This document shows, in pieces, positions 15,719 to 24,431 of a DNA stretch of 64,000 bases; within the stretch, counting starts at the first letter, position 1, and each line of letters opens with the position of its first letter. The position numbers and the translations under genes are program-made. The notes below the pieces were generated by a model. That model was not told the DNA's origin. It saw only the letters and a program-made list of their open reading frames with translations, and ran no database searches. Source of the DNA: DASQZT01 sp963728965 (GTDB lineage: Bacteria > Acidobacteriota > Terriglobia > Bryobacterales > Bryobacteraceae). Location: positions 248,001 to 312,000 of the forward strand of contig CAVSMH010000001.1 of NCBI GenBank assembly GCA_963728965.1, read 5' to 3'.

Positions 15719-17049
15719 TCGTCACCAAGAAGGCTCTTCCGCGGCGAACGTTCCTGCGCGGCATGGGCGCTACCCTGGCGCTTCCGCTGCTGGATGCGAT
15801 GGTGCCGGCCGGATCGGCTCTGGCAGCCACTCCGGCGCGGCCGATTCGCCGCCTGGGATTTGTCTACGTTCCGATGGGGGCCCACATGCCCGAGTGGACT
15901 CCCGCGGCGGAGAAGCTGACCGAACTTTCGCCGTGCCTGCGCGCCCTCGCGCCGGTGGCCGATCAACTCACCGTCCTGACCAACCTGGAGTTGAAGAATG
16001 CGTATCCGGGCACGCACGCGACCTCCAACGCCGCCTTTCTCAGCGCCGCTTCGGCCAAGTGGACCGAAAGCAGCGACTATTACCTGGGGACGACGGTTGA
16101 CCAGGTGGCCGCCAAACAGATCGGAGTGGGGACGCGGCTGCCCTCGCTCGAACTTGCCATGGATCTGCTCACCACCGTCGGCCAGTGCGACAACGGGTAC
16201 GCGTGCGTTTATCAGAACAACCTGTCCTGGTCGTCGCCCACCACGCCGCTGCCGGCGGAGGCGCAGCCGCGCGTCGTCTTCGAACGTTTGTTCGGCGATG
16301 GAGGCACCGCCGCGGAACGGCTGGCGGAACTGCGGAAAACGTCGAGCCTGTTGGATTGGGTGCGGGACGATATCGCGCGGCTCCAGAAGAAACTGGGCCC
16401 GGGCGATCGTACCAAGGTGAACGAGTATCTCGACACGGTGCGCGAGGTGGAGCGGCGGATCCAGACGGCGGAGGCCGAAACGGCCGATTCCAGGCTGCCG
16501 GACCTCGATCGGCCGGTAGGCGTGCCGGCCGCGTATGCGGACCACGCCCGCCTGATGTTCGACCTGCAGTTGCTGGCCTTCCAGGGCGACGTCACGCGCG
16601 TGGTTACCTTTCAACTGGCGCGCGAGACGAGCACGCGCGCGTATCCCGAAATCGGCGTGCCCGAGCCGCACCATCCGCTGACGCATAACGGGGGCAATCC
16701 GGAGATGCTGGCCAAGGTGGCGAAGATCAACGCATTCCATGTGGCGCTGTTCTCCGCATTTCTGGAGAAACTCGCGGCCACGCCGGATGGGGATGGGTCG
16801 CTGCTGGACCACACCGTGTACCTGTACGGAAGCGGGATGAGCAACGGCGACAAGCATGACCATACCAACCTGCCGATCCTGGTTGCCGGTGGGGGCGCGC
16901 GCAAGGGCGGCCGCCACATTCGTTATGCCAGGCCAACGCCGCTCGCCAATCTCCACCTGACCTTGCTCGACAAGGCGGGAGTACGGCTCGATTCCTTTGC
17001 CGACAGCACCGGCAAGATTCCGGAATTGCTGCAACCGCTTTCGCTGTGA
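15715..17049 (+). CDS. Tat-exported DUF1552 protein
   Basis: This 444-aa protein begins with a twin-arginine signal (RRTFLRGMGATLALPLLDA) and an Ala-rich cleavage region. The mature part matches DUF1552: GFVYVPMGAHMPEW near residue 50, LTNLELKNAYPGTHATSNAAF, and near the end SLLDHTVYLYGSGMSNGDKHDHTNLPILVAGG. That pattern recalls the alkaline-phosphatase/sulfatase-like DUF1501 group, but metal ligands cannot be assigned here. Tat export suggests folding with a cofactor before secretion. The ATG overlaps the DUF1592 stop (ATGA), so the two are coupled and probably form one functional unit. Confidence 0.9.
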   Translation: MIVTKKALPRRTFLRGMGATLALPLLDAMVPAGSALAATPARPIRRLGFVYVPMGAHMPEWTPAAEKLTELSPCLRALAPVADQLTVLTNLELKNAYPGTHATSNAAFLSAASAKWTESSDYYLGTTVDQVAAKQIGVGTRLPSLELAMDLLTTVGQCDNGYACVYQNNLSWSSPTTPLPAEAQPRVVFERLFGDGGTAAERLAELRKTSSLLDWVRDDIARLQKKLGPGDRTKVNEYLDTVREVERRIQTAEAETADSRLPDLDRPVGVPAAYADHARLMFDLQLLAFQGDVTRVVTFQLARETSTRAYPEIGVPEPHHPLTHNGGNPEMLAKVAKINAFHVALFSAFLEKLAATPDGDGSLLDHTVYLYGSGMSNGDKHDHTNLPILVAGGGARKGGRHIRYARPTPLANLHLTLLDKAGVRLDSFADSTGKIPELLQPLSL

Positions 17050-18533
17050 CGATGCGGGCCGAACTCCGCGCGATCTTCGGGCTGGCTGCCGTGTGCCTGC
17101 TGGCGGCGGGAGCGGACCATCGGCTTGCCGACGCGGCGAAGAAGAGCGACCGGGGGGCGGTCCGCACCCTGCTCAGTCAGCACGCGCCGGTCAACGCGCC
17201 CCAGGTGGATGGAACCACGGCGCTCCATTGGGCGGCGCGGAACGACGATCTCGAAACCGCCGGACTGTTAGTGCGGGCGGGCGCCGATGCCAAGGCCGTC
17301 AACCGGTACGGGTTCCTGCCGCTGTCGCTGGCGTGCGCCAACGGAAGCATCGCCATGGTGCGGCTCCTGCTTGCCGCCGGCGCCGACGGGAACGCCGCAC
17401 TTCCGGGCGGCGAAACGGCGCTCATGACGGCGGCGCGCACGGGCAATGTGGAGGTGGTGAATGCGCTCGTGGCAGCGGGCGCGGATGTCAATGCGAAAGA
17501 GAGCCGGCGCGGCCAGACGGCGCTGATGTGGGCGGCGGCCGAAGGAAACGACGCCGCTGTGGAGGCCCTCATCCACGCCGGCGCCGACGTCCATGCGCGG
17601 CTGGATTCGGGCTTCACGCCGTTCCTGTTCGCGGTCCGCGAGGGCCGCATCGGGGTGGCGAAGATTCTGTGCAAGGCCGGCGCCAGCGTGAACGAAACGA
17701 TCGATGGGCCACGAAGGGTCCCCGGCGGCAAGGGCCCGCGCGCGGGCACCAGCGCGTTGATCCTGGCGGCCCTCAACGCGCATTACGAACTCGCTGCCTG
17801 GCTCCTGGATGCCGGGGCGAACCCCAACGCGAACGGCCCCGGGTACACGGCGCTGCATACGGTGACCTGGGTCCGAAAACCTGGCGGCGGCGACAACGAC
17901 CCGGCGCCCGACGGCTCCGGCAACCTGACCAGCCTGCAATTCGTCAAGCGATTGGTGGAGCACGGCGCCGATATCAATTCGCGCATGACACGCAAGGTGG
18001 GCGTGGGGCTGACGAGCCTGAACACCCTGGGCGCCACCCCGTTCCTGCTGGCGGCGCGCACAGCCGATGCCGAGCTGATGCGGTATCTCGCCTCGCTCGG
18101 CGCCGACCCGCGCATTCCCAATGCCGACGGTGCGACCGCCGTGATTGTCGCGGCGGGCCTGGGCACGCGATCGCCGGGCGAAGACGCCGGCACGGAAGCC
18201 GAGGTGGTCGAAGCACTGCAGGCAGCGATCGACTTGGGCAACGACATCAATGCCGTGGATGGCAACGGCGAGACGGCGATGCACGGCGCTGCTTACAAGA
18301 ACCTTCCGGGGGCGGTCGATTTCCTGGCAGCGCACGGCGCCAGGATCGAGGTGTGGAACCGCCCGAACCAGCACGGGTGGACGCCGCTCACCATTGCCGA
18401 AGGCTACCGGTTTGGGAATTTCAAACCGTCACCGGAGACCGCCGCCGCCATCCGCCGGGCGATGATCGCCGCGGGCGTGACCCCGCCCGACCCGCTGCCG
18501 CCCCTCAGTGCGCCGCCGACCAGTGCCCGCTGA
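17046..18533 (+). CDS. Secreted ankyrin-repeat protein
   Basis: GTG 17046 overlaps the DUF1552 stop; ATG 17052 is an equally good start. A hydrophobic leader (AIFGLAAVCLLAAGADH) implies export. The rest of the roughly 494 residues consists of about ten ankyrin repeats (pattern G-x-TAL-x-A-A...LL-x-AGADVNA), with one longer insertion near residues 280-300 (PGGGDNDPAPDGSGN). It is probably a periplasmic or surface binding scaffold. Coupling to the DUF1592/DUF1552 genes suggests it docks them or their substrate; this is inference. Confidence 0.88.
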   Translation: MTMRAELRAIFGLAAVCLLAAGADHRLADAAKKSDRGAVRTLLSQHAPVNAPQVDGTTALHWAARNDDLETAGLLVRAGADAKAVNRYGFLPLSLACANGSIAMVRLLLAAGADGNAALPGGETALMTAARTGNVEVVNALVAAGADVNAKESRRGQTALMWAAAEGNDAAVEALIHAGADVHARLDSGFTPFLFAVREGRIGVAKILCKAGASVNETIDGPRRVPGGKGPRAGTSALILAALNAHYELAAWLLDAGANPNANGPGYTALHTVTWVRKPGGGDNDPAPDGSGNLTSLQFVKRLVEHGADINSRMTRKVGVGLTSLNTLGATPFLLAARTADAELMRYLASLGADPRIPNADGATAVIVAAGLGTRSPGEDAGTEAEVVEALQAAIDLGNDINAVDGNGETAMHGAAYKNLPGAVDFLAAHGARIEVWNRPNQHGWTPLTIAEGYRFGNFKPSPETAAAIRRAMIAAGVTPPDPLPPLSAPPTSAR

Positions 18534-18682
18534 AAGAGGCTTGCTGGTTACCTTCAGCGCTGTCAGCCTGATGAGGCCAGTGGATCGACGGCAACCGGCC
18601 AGCCGGTTTCGGCCGCGCCGCGGCGAACCATGCTGCGCGTGGCTGGAACGCCGCGAAATCCAGGAGGAGCAGGCTCGAAGAA

Positions 18683-19264
18683 TTAGCCGCCGGGCAGGAG
18701 GATTTCATTGCCTTCCGGGGAGGAGGGGGGCGCAAGGGCGCGATTGCTGGGTTCTGTGCAGATGAATTCGTTGAGAGCAATGGAGTTCTTGGGTTCGTTT
18801 CGCATGGCCGGGTTGCGCAGCTCCGCGAGGGTGTGCAGGGCGCGGTGCCACATCAGGTGGAGACGCGTTTCGTAGCGATGGAGGAGACCGAGGGGCGGTG
18901 CACCTGCCAGGTCGGCAAAGGCATTGGCCAGGCGGGCCAGTTCGCGCCCCTTGGGTTGGGACTCGAGCGCGCCCTGGAGGAGACCGTTCTCAATGGCCCA
19001 CGCGCGACGCATGCGCCAATAGGATGACGCCATTTCTTCGATGAGCCCGAATTCGATGTCGTCCATGGGAGCGAAGCGATCGAGGTGGAACTGGAGCAGC
19101 TCGTCAAAGGACTCGGGCGATTCGTCGGGCAGCACGACGCACTTGGCGAGCAGGCCGTGACGGATGGCATTTTTGGATGCACGGGCCTTGCCGGCCGGCG
19201 TTTTCGGACCGCGAGAGCGGGCGCCGTTGAGCCGGGCGGCCGTCTTTCGTTTTTCAGAAACCAT
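18683..19264 (-). CDS. Conserved basic protein of the RNG-A-KSTGPRTPEGKA type
   Basis: This 193-aa protein has an N-terminal basic motif (ARLNGARSRGPKTPAGKARASKNAIRHGLLAK) that I recall from many multi-copy acidobacterial hypothetical proteins. A helical middle (FDELLQFHLDRFAPMDDIEF..WRMRRAWAIEN) and a weakly conserved tail follow. No catalytic motif is visible; DNA binding is plausible from the basic head. It lies divergently from the split terminase genes, about 145 bp away, a neighbourhood suggesting shared mobility. Function is unknown. Confidence 0.7.
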   Translation of the reverse strand: MVSEKRKTAARLNGARSRGPKTPAGKARASKNAIRHGLLAKCVVLPDESPESFDELLQFHLDRFAPMDDIEFGLIEEMASSYWRMRRAWAIENGLLQGALESQPKGRELARLANAFADLAGAPPLGLLHRYETRLHLMWHRALHTLAELRNPAMRNEPKNSIALNEFICTEPSNRALAPPSSPEGNEILLPGG

Positions 19265-19360
19265 TTTTCACCACATTCACTATAACTTGCCGGCCCAAAC
19301 AGACGGAGGAAATCGCTTTTGTTTTCAGGCGGTTGTGACGTGTGACGAGAGTTCTTAAAG

Positions 19361-19376
19361 CGGACTATTTGGTCCG
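19361..19376. promoter_or_regulatory. Short palindrome upstream of the terminase gene
   Basis: CGGAC-TATTTG-GTCCG lies 35 nt before the ATG at 19411 and 97 nt from the divergent gene. The symmetry and position suggest a regulator site, but a 5-bp arm can occur by chance. Confidence 0.3.
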
Positions 19377-19410
19377 AAATAAGGCCTCGGCGTGCTAGGC
19401 TCGAATCAGG

Positions 19411-20235
19411 ATGTGGAGGTTTGCCGAGGGGATTTCCGATGAGCCGTCGAGCGGCGTGGATCAGACCCCGCCCGGAGCGGCGGAAGACGAGGATACGGCG
19501 GGATGGGTAAGGCGCAGGCTGGGATTCGAGCCAGACGCGAGGCAGTTACGGGTATTGAACTCCCGAAGCAGGAGGGTGGTGTTGAACTGCACCCGTCAGT
19601 GGGGGAAATCGACTGTCACCGCGGCGAAGGCCGTGCATCATGCCAGCACCAGGCGCGACAGCCTGACGCTGGTGGTGAGCCCGACCGCGCGGCAGAGCGC
19701 CGAATTCGTGCGGAAGGCGGCGGGGTTCGCGCGGCAGTTGAGGATCCGGACCAAAGGCGACGGCGACAACCAGATCTCGCTGGCGTTTCCCAACGGGTCG
19801 CGGATTGTGGGGCTGCCGGGTGCGGAGGCGACGGTGAGGGGCTTTTCGGCGGTGTCGCTGCTGCTGGTGGACGAAGCTTCGCGGGTGACGGACGATTTGT
19901 ACCTGGCGATTCGGCCGATGCTGGCTGTGAGCCGAGGAACGCTGTGGCTCATGAGCACACCATTCGGGAAGAGGGGCTTCTTCTATGAAACCTGGGCCAA
20001 TGGCGGGGTTGAGTGGGACAAAGTACGCGTGCCGGCAGACGAGTGTCCGCGGATTCCGCGGGAGTTTCTGGAAGAAGAGAAGAGAACGATGGGGGAGAGG
20101 TGGTACCGGCAGGAATACCAATGCTCGTTCGAGGACTCGGTGAGCCAGGTATTCGACCGGGAACTGATCGAGATGGCCATCACACCCGAGGTGAAACCCC
20201 TGTTTCCGGGAAAGGGACCGGAGCGTCGCAGATGA
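19411..20235 (+). CDS. Phage terminase large-subunit ATPase domain (orphan)
   Basis: This 274-aa protein is the N-terminal half of a terminase large subunit. It has a Walker A-type motif CTRQWGKST (about 60-68), Walker B LLLVDEA (150-156) and a coupling-motif segment LWLMSTPFGKRGFF. Terminases package phage DNA using ATP. The nuclease half is a separate gene starting 13 nt after the stop. No portal, capsid or small-terminase genes are near, so this is an orphan, not a prophage. ATG 19411 gives an Asp/Glu-rich leader of about 30 residues. Confidence 0.82.
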   Translation: MWRFAEGISDEPSSGVDQTPPGAAEDEDTAGWVRRRLGFEPDARQLRVLNSRSRRVVLNCTRQWGKSTVTAAKAVHHASTRRDSLTLVVSPTARQSAEFVRKAAGFARQLRIRTKGDGDNQISLAFPNGSRIVGLPGAEATVRGFSAVSLLLVDEASRVTDDLYLAIRPMLAVSRGTLWLMSTPFGKRGFFYETWANGGVEWDKVRVPADECPRIPREFLEEEKRTMGERWYRQEYQCSFEDSVSQVFDRELIEMAITPEVKPLFPGKGPERRR

Positions 20236-20248
20236 GGGAGACGAGGGG

Positions 20249-20917
20249 TTGAGCGAAGCGTACTTTGTGGGGCTGGACCTGGGACAGAGCCAGGACTTCA
20301 CTGCGCTCGCGGTGCTGGAGCGAGTGGAACTGAGGGGGGAGTGGGACGCAGCGGCATGGGCGTGGCGCAAGACGGCGGCGCTGCAACTGCGACATCTGGA
20401 GCGGGTGGCGCTGGGGACTCCGTATCCGGAGATTGTGGAGCGGGTGAGGGAGTTGACGCGGGCGCCGGAACTGAAGGGAAAGGTCCACCTGATCGTGGAC
20501 GCGACGGGAGTGGGGCGACCGGTGGTGGACCTGCTGCGGAAGGGAGAACTGAAATGCAGGCTGTGGCCGGCACTGATCACCGCCGGCAGCGCGGAAGGGC
20601 TGCACGAGGGATATTACCGGGTGCCGAAGCGGGACCTGATCGTGGGGCTACAGGTGCTGTTTCAGCGCGGGGGGCTGCAGATTGCGGAGGGGTTGAACGA
20701 CGGGCCGACGCTGGTGGGGGAGTTGACGCAGATGCAGGTGAAGGTGACGAGCGAGAGGAACGAGAAGTACGGCGTGTGGAGAGAAGGAGGGCACGACGAC
20801 CTGGTGCTGGCGACGGCGCTGGCGTGTTGGGCGGCACGGAAGGTGTATCCGAATCCGCCTTACGGGGAGGACGCACACTGGCGGGCGGGCGTGGAGAGGA
20901 CGAAGCGGTTTTGGTGA
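20249..20917 (+). CDS. Terminase large-subunit nuclease domain (RNase H-like), separate gene
   Basis: From TTG 20249 (GACGAGGGG upstream) a 222-aa protein shows the RNase H-like nuclease fold of terminases: VGLDLGQSQDFTAL (first Asp), KVHLIVDATGVGRPVVDLL (second Asp) and GGHDDLVLATALA (third acidic pair). All metal-binding acids seem present. It is out of frame with the ATPase gene with a 13-nt gap, so this is a natural split or an old frameshift. Both halves look intact, which argues for selection after separation. Confidence 0.8.
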   Translation: MSEAYFVGLDLGQSQDFTALAVLERVELRGEWDAAAWAWRKTAALQLRHLERVALGTPYPEIVERVRELTRAPELKGKVHLIVDATGVGRPVVDLLRKGELKCRLWPALITAGSAEGLHEGYYRVPKRDLIVGLQVLFQRGGLQIAEGLNDGPTLVGELTQMQVKVTSERNEKYGVWREGGHDDLVLATALACWAARKVYPNPPYGEDAHWRAGVERTKRFW

Positions 20918-21002
20918 GGGGGGTAAATCAGGGCAGGGCACTGCGGGTATGCGGTTCTGTTCGCGGGTGACCGGGATTCGGCCGGATCGCATCGCGATTC
21001 GT

Positions 21003-22498
21003 TCAATAGGCGCCGCGCGGCATCAGGACGGTTTTGATCGTACGCGCAAGGATGTATGCATCGAGCCAAAGCGACCAGTTCCGGATGTAATACGTATCGA
21101 GGTGCTCCTGCATTTTGAGATCGGCGTCGCTCCGCTCGGAAACCTGCCAGAAGCCCGTCAAGCCAGGCGGCACGCTCTGGCGCAATTCCCGGAACTCCGC
21201 GCCGAAGCCTTCCATATGGTACCGAGGGAACGGCCGCGGTCCGACAAGGCTCATCTCGCCCTGCAGGATGTTCCACAACTGCGGGAGCTCATCGAGGCTG
21301 GTTTTGCGAAGCAGGCGGCCGACGCCGGGTAAGATGCGCGGGTCATGCTTCAGTTTGAAGAATCGGTGCCAATGGTCGCGTTCTCGCGGGTTGTCTGCGA
21401 GATACCGTTTCAGCAGTTTGTCCGCATCCGGGTACATAGTTCGCAACTTCCACACCCGGATCTTGCCCCCGCGGTATCCTTCGCGCTCTTGGGTATAGAA
21501 CGCAGGCCCCGGGCTGATCCGCTTGATCCAGAACGCAAAAACCGCGATCAGAGGAATGCTCCCCAGGAAGAAAGGCACACTGATCGCGTAATCCAGGGCG
21601 CGCTTCAGATAGTAGTTTCTTTTCAGCAACAGGTTCCGCCGGAACTCGATTCCGAGCGTGCCGCCCAAATCGCGTGCGGTCGTCCAGAGGCTCTGCATGC
21701 CGGGGAGATCGGGCACGAACACGACTCTCGGGAACGGCAGCCGTGCGACAAGGGCAGGCAGTTGGGGGCGAAAGCTCGGCATCGCGACAATGACCGTGCG
21801 TGCGTACCTGGTCAGTGTGGGGGCCAGTGATATCGCGCCCAGCACCGGCACGCCGGCAACAGTTTTGCCCCAATTCTCCGCCCGGTTCTTTAGCAACGCG
21901 ATGGGAATAAGGCCCAGTTCGCGACGGCGCTGTAGCGATTCGACGAGCCGAGAACCGGCATTATCGGAACTGAGGACGATGACCGGTGTACCCCACCAAC
22001 GGCAGCGCATCAGGATCGTAACCAGCGCCGCCTCGACGAGGGGCGACAAAATCAGTGCACAGGCAAAGCTGGACAGTTCGATGGCGCGCGACCATCCCCC
22101 TTTCAGAACGAGGTTGTCCCACATCACCATGCCGGCAAACGTGACCGACGCCGCTACGACGCGCCGACGCAACCGCTCTACCGGCCCGAGTCCGTACCCG
22201 GGATACAGGCCCATCAGCCAATTGGCAAGCGGCAGTGTTAACAAACCCAGGATGATGCCGCGGTAACTCTGAGGTCCGATGGTGTTCGTTAGCCATGGGG
22301 CGGCGATCTGGCGGGCCAATAATCCAAAGGCGAGTGCGAGTTGGCCTGCGCAACGTCGATGAGCACCAGCAGCATGGGGACAGAGCGCCGCTCCCGAAAG
22401 TCCAACGGTTCCGCCACGCGCTGATGCGCTTCGATTTCTAAGCTGAGCGCCGATAGTTGACCGGCAACTCCGAACGGAAGGACTGTGTCAGATGCCAT
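21003..22498 (-). pseudogene. wbaP: WbaP-type polyprenyl-phosphate sugar-1-phosphate transferase, one frameshift
   Basis: The main frame (from 22319) covers membrane segments, a CoA-binding-like middle (GTPVIVLSSDNAGSRLVESL), and the bacterial sugar transferase domain with KRALDYAISVPFFLGSIPLI, KLRTMYPDA, KTSLDELPQLWNILQGEMSLVGPRP and PPGLTGFWQVSERSD. It starts glycan assembly by loading a sugar phosphate on undecaprenyl phosphate. The true N-terminus (MASDTVLPF.., ATG 22498) is in another frame; VPMLLVLIDVA must join GQLALAFGLLARQ across a shift near 22340-22352. Without the shift the enzyme would be about 498 aa. It could be a sequencing error or a real knockout. Confidence 0.8.
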
Positions 22499-22566
22499 GG
22501 GAGTTTTGGAGAATGGTTTGTTGGTGCCTTTGCGGATTGGGAGAATCGTCAGGCGAGGACCGGGAC

Positions 22567-23087
22567 TTAAGCTGCGGCGAGAACCTGGCTTTCGATCCAG
22601 GCGTACGTCTTTTCCATCCCCGCGCGCAGGGGCGCTGCAGGAGCCCAGCCAAGCTTCTCCCGGATGAGCCGGTTATCGGAATTGCTGCCGCGGACGCCGA
22701 GGGGGCCGTCGACGTGGCGGATGACGAGCTTCTTGCCGGCGATGGAATGGCTAGTTCCGCCAATTGGTTGATGGTGACCATTTCTTCAGAGCCTACGTTG
22801 ACGGGGCCGGAGAAGTCGGAATCCATGAGGCGGCGGACGGCTTCGACGCATTCATCGACATAGAGGAAAGAGCGGGTCTGGCGGCCATCGCCCCAGATTT
22901 CGATCTCGCCGCCATCGGGGGTTTGGGCGACCTTGCGGCAGAGGGCGGCGGGTGCCTTTTCGCGGCCTCCGTCCCAAGTGCCTTCGGGTCCGAAGATATT
23001 GTGGAAGCGCGCGACGCGAACCTGGACGCCGTAGTTGCGGCGGTAGGCAAGGTAGAGACGCTCGCTGAAGAATTTTTCCCGACCGCA
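22567..23087 (-). pseudogene. NAD-dependent sugar-nucleotide epimerase, degenerate fragment
   Basis: The frame carries REKFFSERLYLAYRRNYG, VARFHNIFGPEGTWDGGREKAPAALCRK and WGDGRQTRSFLYVDECVEAV, matching GDP-mannose 3,5-epimerase-like extended SDRs. The last part (GKKLVIRHVDGPLGVRG and NRLIREKLGWAPAAPLR) continues in another frame after a shift near 22740-22750 and ends at 22567. Upstream of 23087 the NAD-binding half is gone. The YxxxK active-site region reads CGREK, so the catalytic Tyr is not recognisable. It is non-functional in this form, and lies in the exopolysaccharide operon just before wbaP. Confidence 0.75.
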
Positions 23088-23469
23088 GTCATGCAAGTAT
23101 TGGGATACCGCCCGTGAAATAGAAGATAGGGCGGCGCATGAGGGTCCGACCGCCCATCCAGCGTTCGGCAGGCAACGGAGAGGCCGGGGTTGACCACTGA
23201 CCAAGGCCGAAGCCGCCTGTGACGGCTGCGGAAAGCGCCACCAAACCTCGCAAGTACGGCTGGCAGCCATCAACAGACCGGGCTAGCGCCATACTTCCGA
23301 CGTTGGGCTGCCAGAGCGAAGGCAGTGGTCATAGAAAGGCAGACTCCGGAAATCAGATATTTGAAAAAAAACCTTCCTGCGGCACGAGCTTCCGACCCAT
23401 CCACTCGAGCCAATGAATCGCCGGAAAAGACGAGCTAAACGAGGTCGACATATAATAGATCCAACCGAA
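23088..23469. other. Non-coding or decayed stretch in the polysaccharide locus
   Basis: About 380 bp between the epimerase remnant and a glycosyltransferase. Minus-strand frames are short and interrupted, and none shows a family motif. It probably contains the deleted 5' half of the epimerase and a recombination scar. Confidence 0.45.
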
Positions 23470-24393
23470 TCACCGCACGTCCGCCCAGTAGGTTCTATTA
23501 GCACTTAGCCATCTAACCAGCCGGCCGGGTAAACGCGGATAAGACCTCCCTAAATGGTATGCAAACACCCGAATTGCGGCTTCGACGATAGATCTCGGAA
23601 GGTATCGGAAGTGCCCCGACTTCAGAAGGTCGGTTACCTGGCGCAGCACCACGGTGATGCCTTCCCGCGTTACACCTGTCTTAGCGAGCGGACCTTCGTG
23701 CGTTCTCATGAACACGCCTTGATCGAAGTAACGCCGAGCAAGTTTGGCGAGTGTAAGGTTGTGCGAATGAACGACAACCGCGTCAGCCTCGTAGGCCACC
23801 GCGAACCCACTCTGAAGCAGTTTCTCACAGAGAACCAAATCCTCGCTCATGATAATCCTTTCAGGGAAGCGCCCGACCCTTTCAAAACTGGTCTTGAGAA
23901 CAGCCGAGGCAACGTTCGAGAAACGGAAGTTGCCGAGGAGAGGCGACGACACCGAGCAAAGGTCTTGGATCTGCGATTGCGTCGGATAGTTTTTGAGGCG
24001 CCACACGGCCTCTGTGGGTAACGCATCGTGCCTGGCCTTCTGTCGAGCGTAGGCAGCCGCAACTCTGTCGCATCCCAGTCGCCTCGTGAGGTTGTGGATG
24101 AAACGCGGATCCGCGGGAACGGCATCATCGGTCATGAAAAGGAGAATGTTGCCAGCCGCCATCTGAGACGCCATGTTGCGTGTCCCACCGTGGTCGAACG
24201 CCTCGCGCGATATTTTATATACAGAACAGCCGAGTGACCTGGCCACTTCCGCGGTGCCGTCCAGCGAATCTGAGTCGATTACAATGATCTCCAGTGGTCT
24301 AAGCGTTTGTTCCTTGAGCGCGCTTACCAGCTGGGGAAGACGCAGACTCGCCTCGAGCGTCGGAATGAGCACGGAAACTCTGACATTCTCCAT
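23470..24393 (-). CDS. Family 2 glycosyltransferase (rhamnosyltransferase-like)
   Basis: This 307-aa GT-A enzyme has VSVLIPTLEASLRLPQLVSAL at the start, IIVIDSDSLDGT (nucleotide-binding region), a FDHGGTRN segment typical of rhamnosyltransferase-like GT2 proteins, MTDDAVPAD as the DxD-type motif and IIMSEDLVLCEKLL as the ED acceptor-site motif. It should add a sugar to the growing lipid-linked repeat unit on the inner membrane face. There are no transmembrane segments. It is preceded by the GT4 gene, 38 nt away, in the same operon. Confidence 0.85.
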   Translation of the reverse strand: MENVRVSVLIPTLEASLRLPQLVSALKEQTLRPLEIIVIDSDSLDGTAEVARSLGCSVYKISREAFDHGGTRNMASQMAAGNILLFMTDDAVPADPRFIHNLTRRLGCDRVAAAYARQKARHDALPTEAVWRLKNYPTQSQIQDLCSVSSPLLGNFRFSNVASAVLKTSFERVGRFPERIIMSEDLVLCEKLLQSGFAVAYEADAVVVHSHNLTLAKLARRYFDQGVFMRTHEGPLAKTGVTREGITVVLRQVTDLLKSGHFRYLPRSIVEAAIRVFAYHLGRSYPRLPGRLVRWLSANRTYWADVR

Positions 24394-24431
24394 GGTTCAC
24401 TTAAGCCGTCATTATTACGTGCGGTGCAGTT

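Noticed and set aside
19411..20917. Prophage at the terminase genes
   Set aside because: No portal, capsid, tail, lysis or integrase genes are adjacent; the flanking genes are an unrelated conserved protein and the polysaccharide locus.
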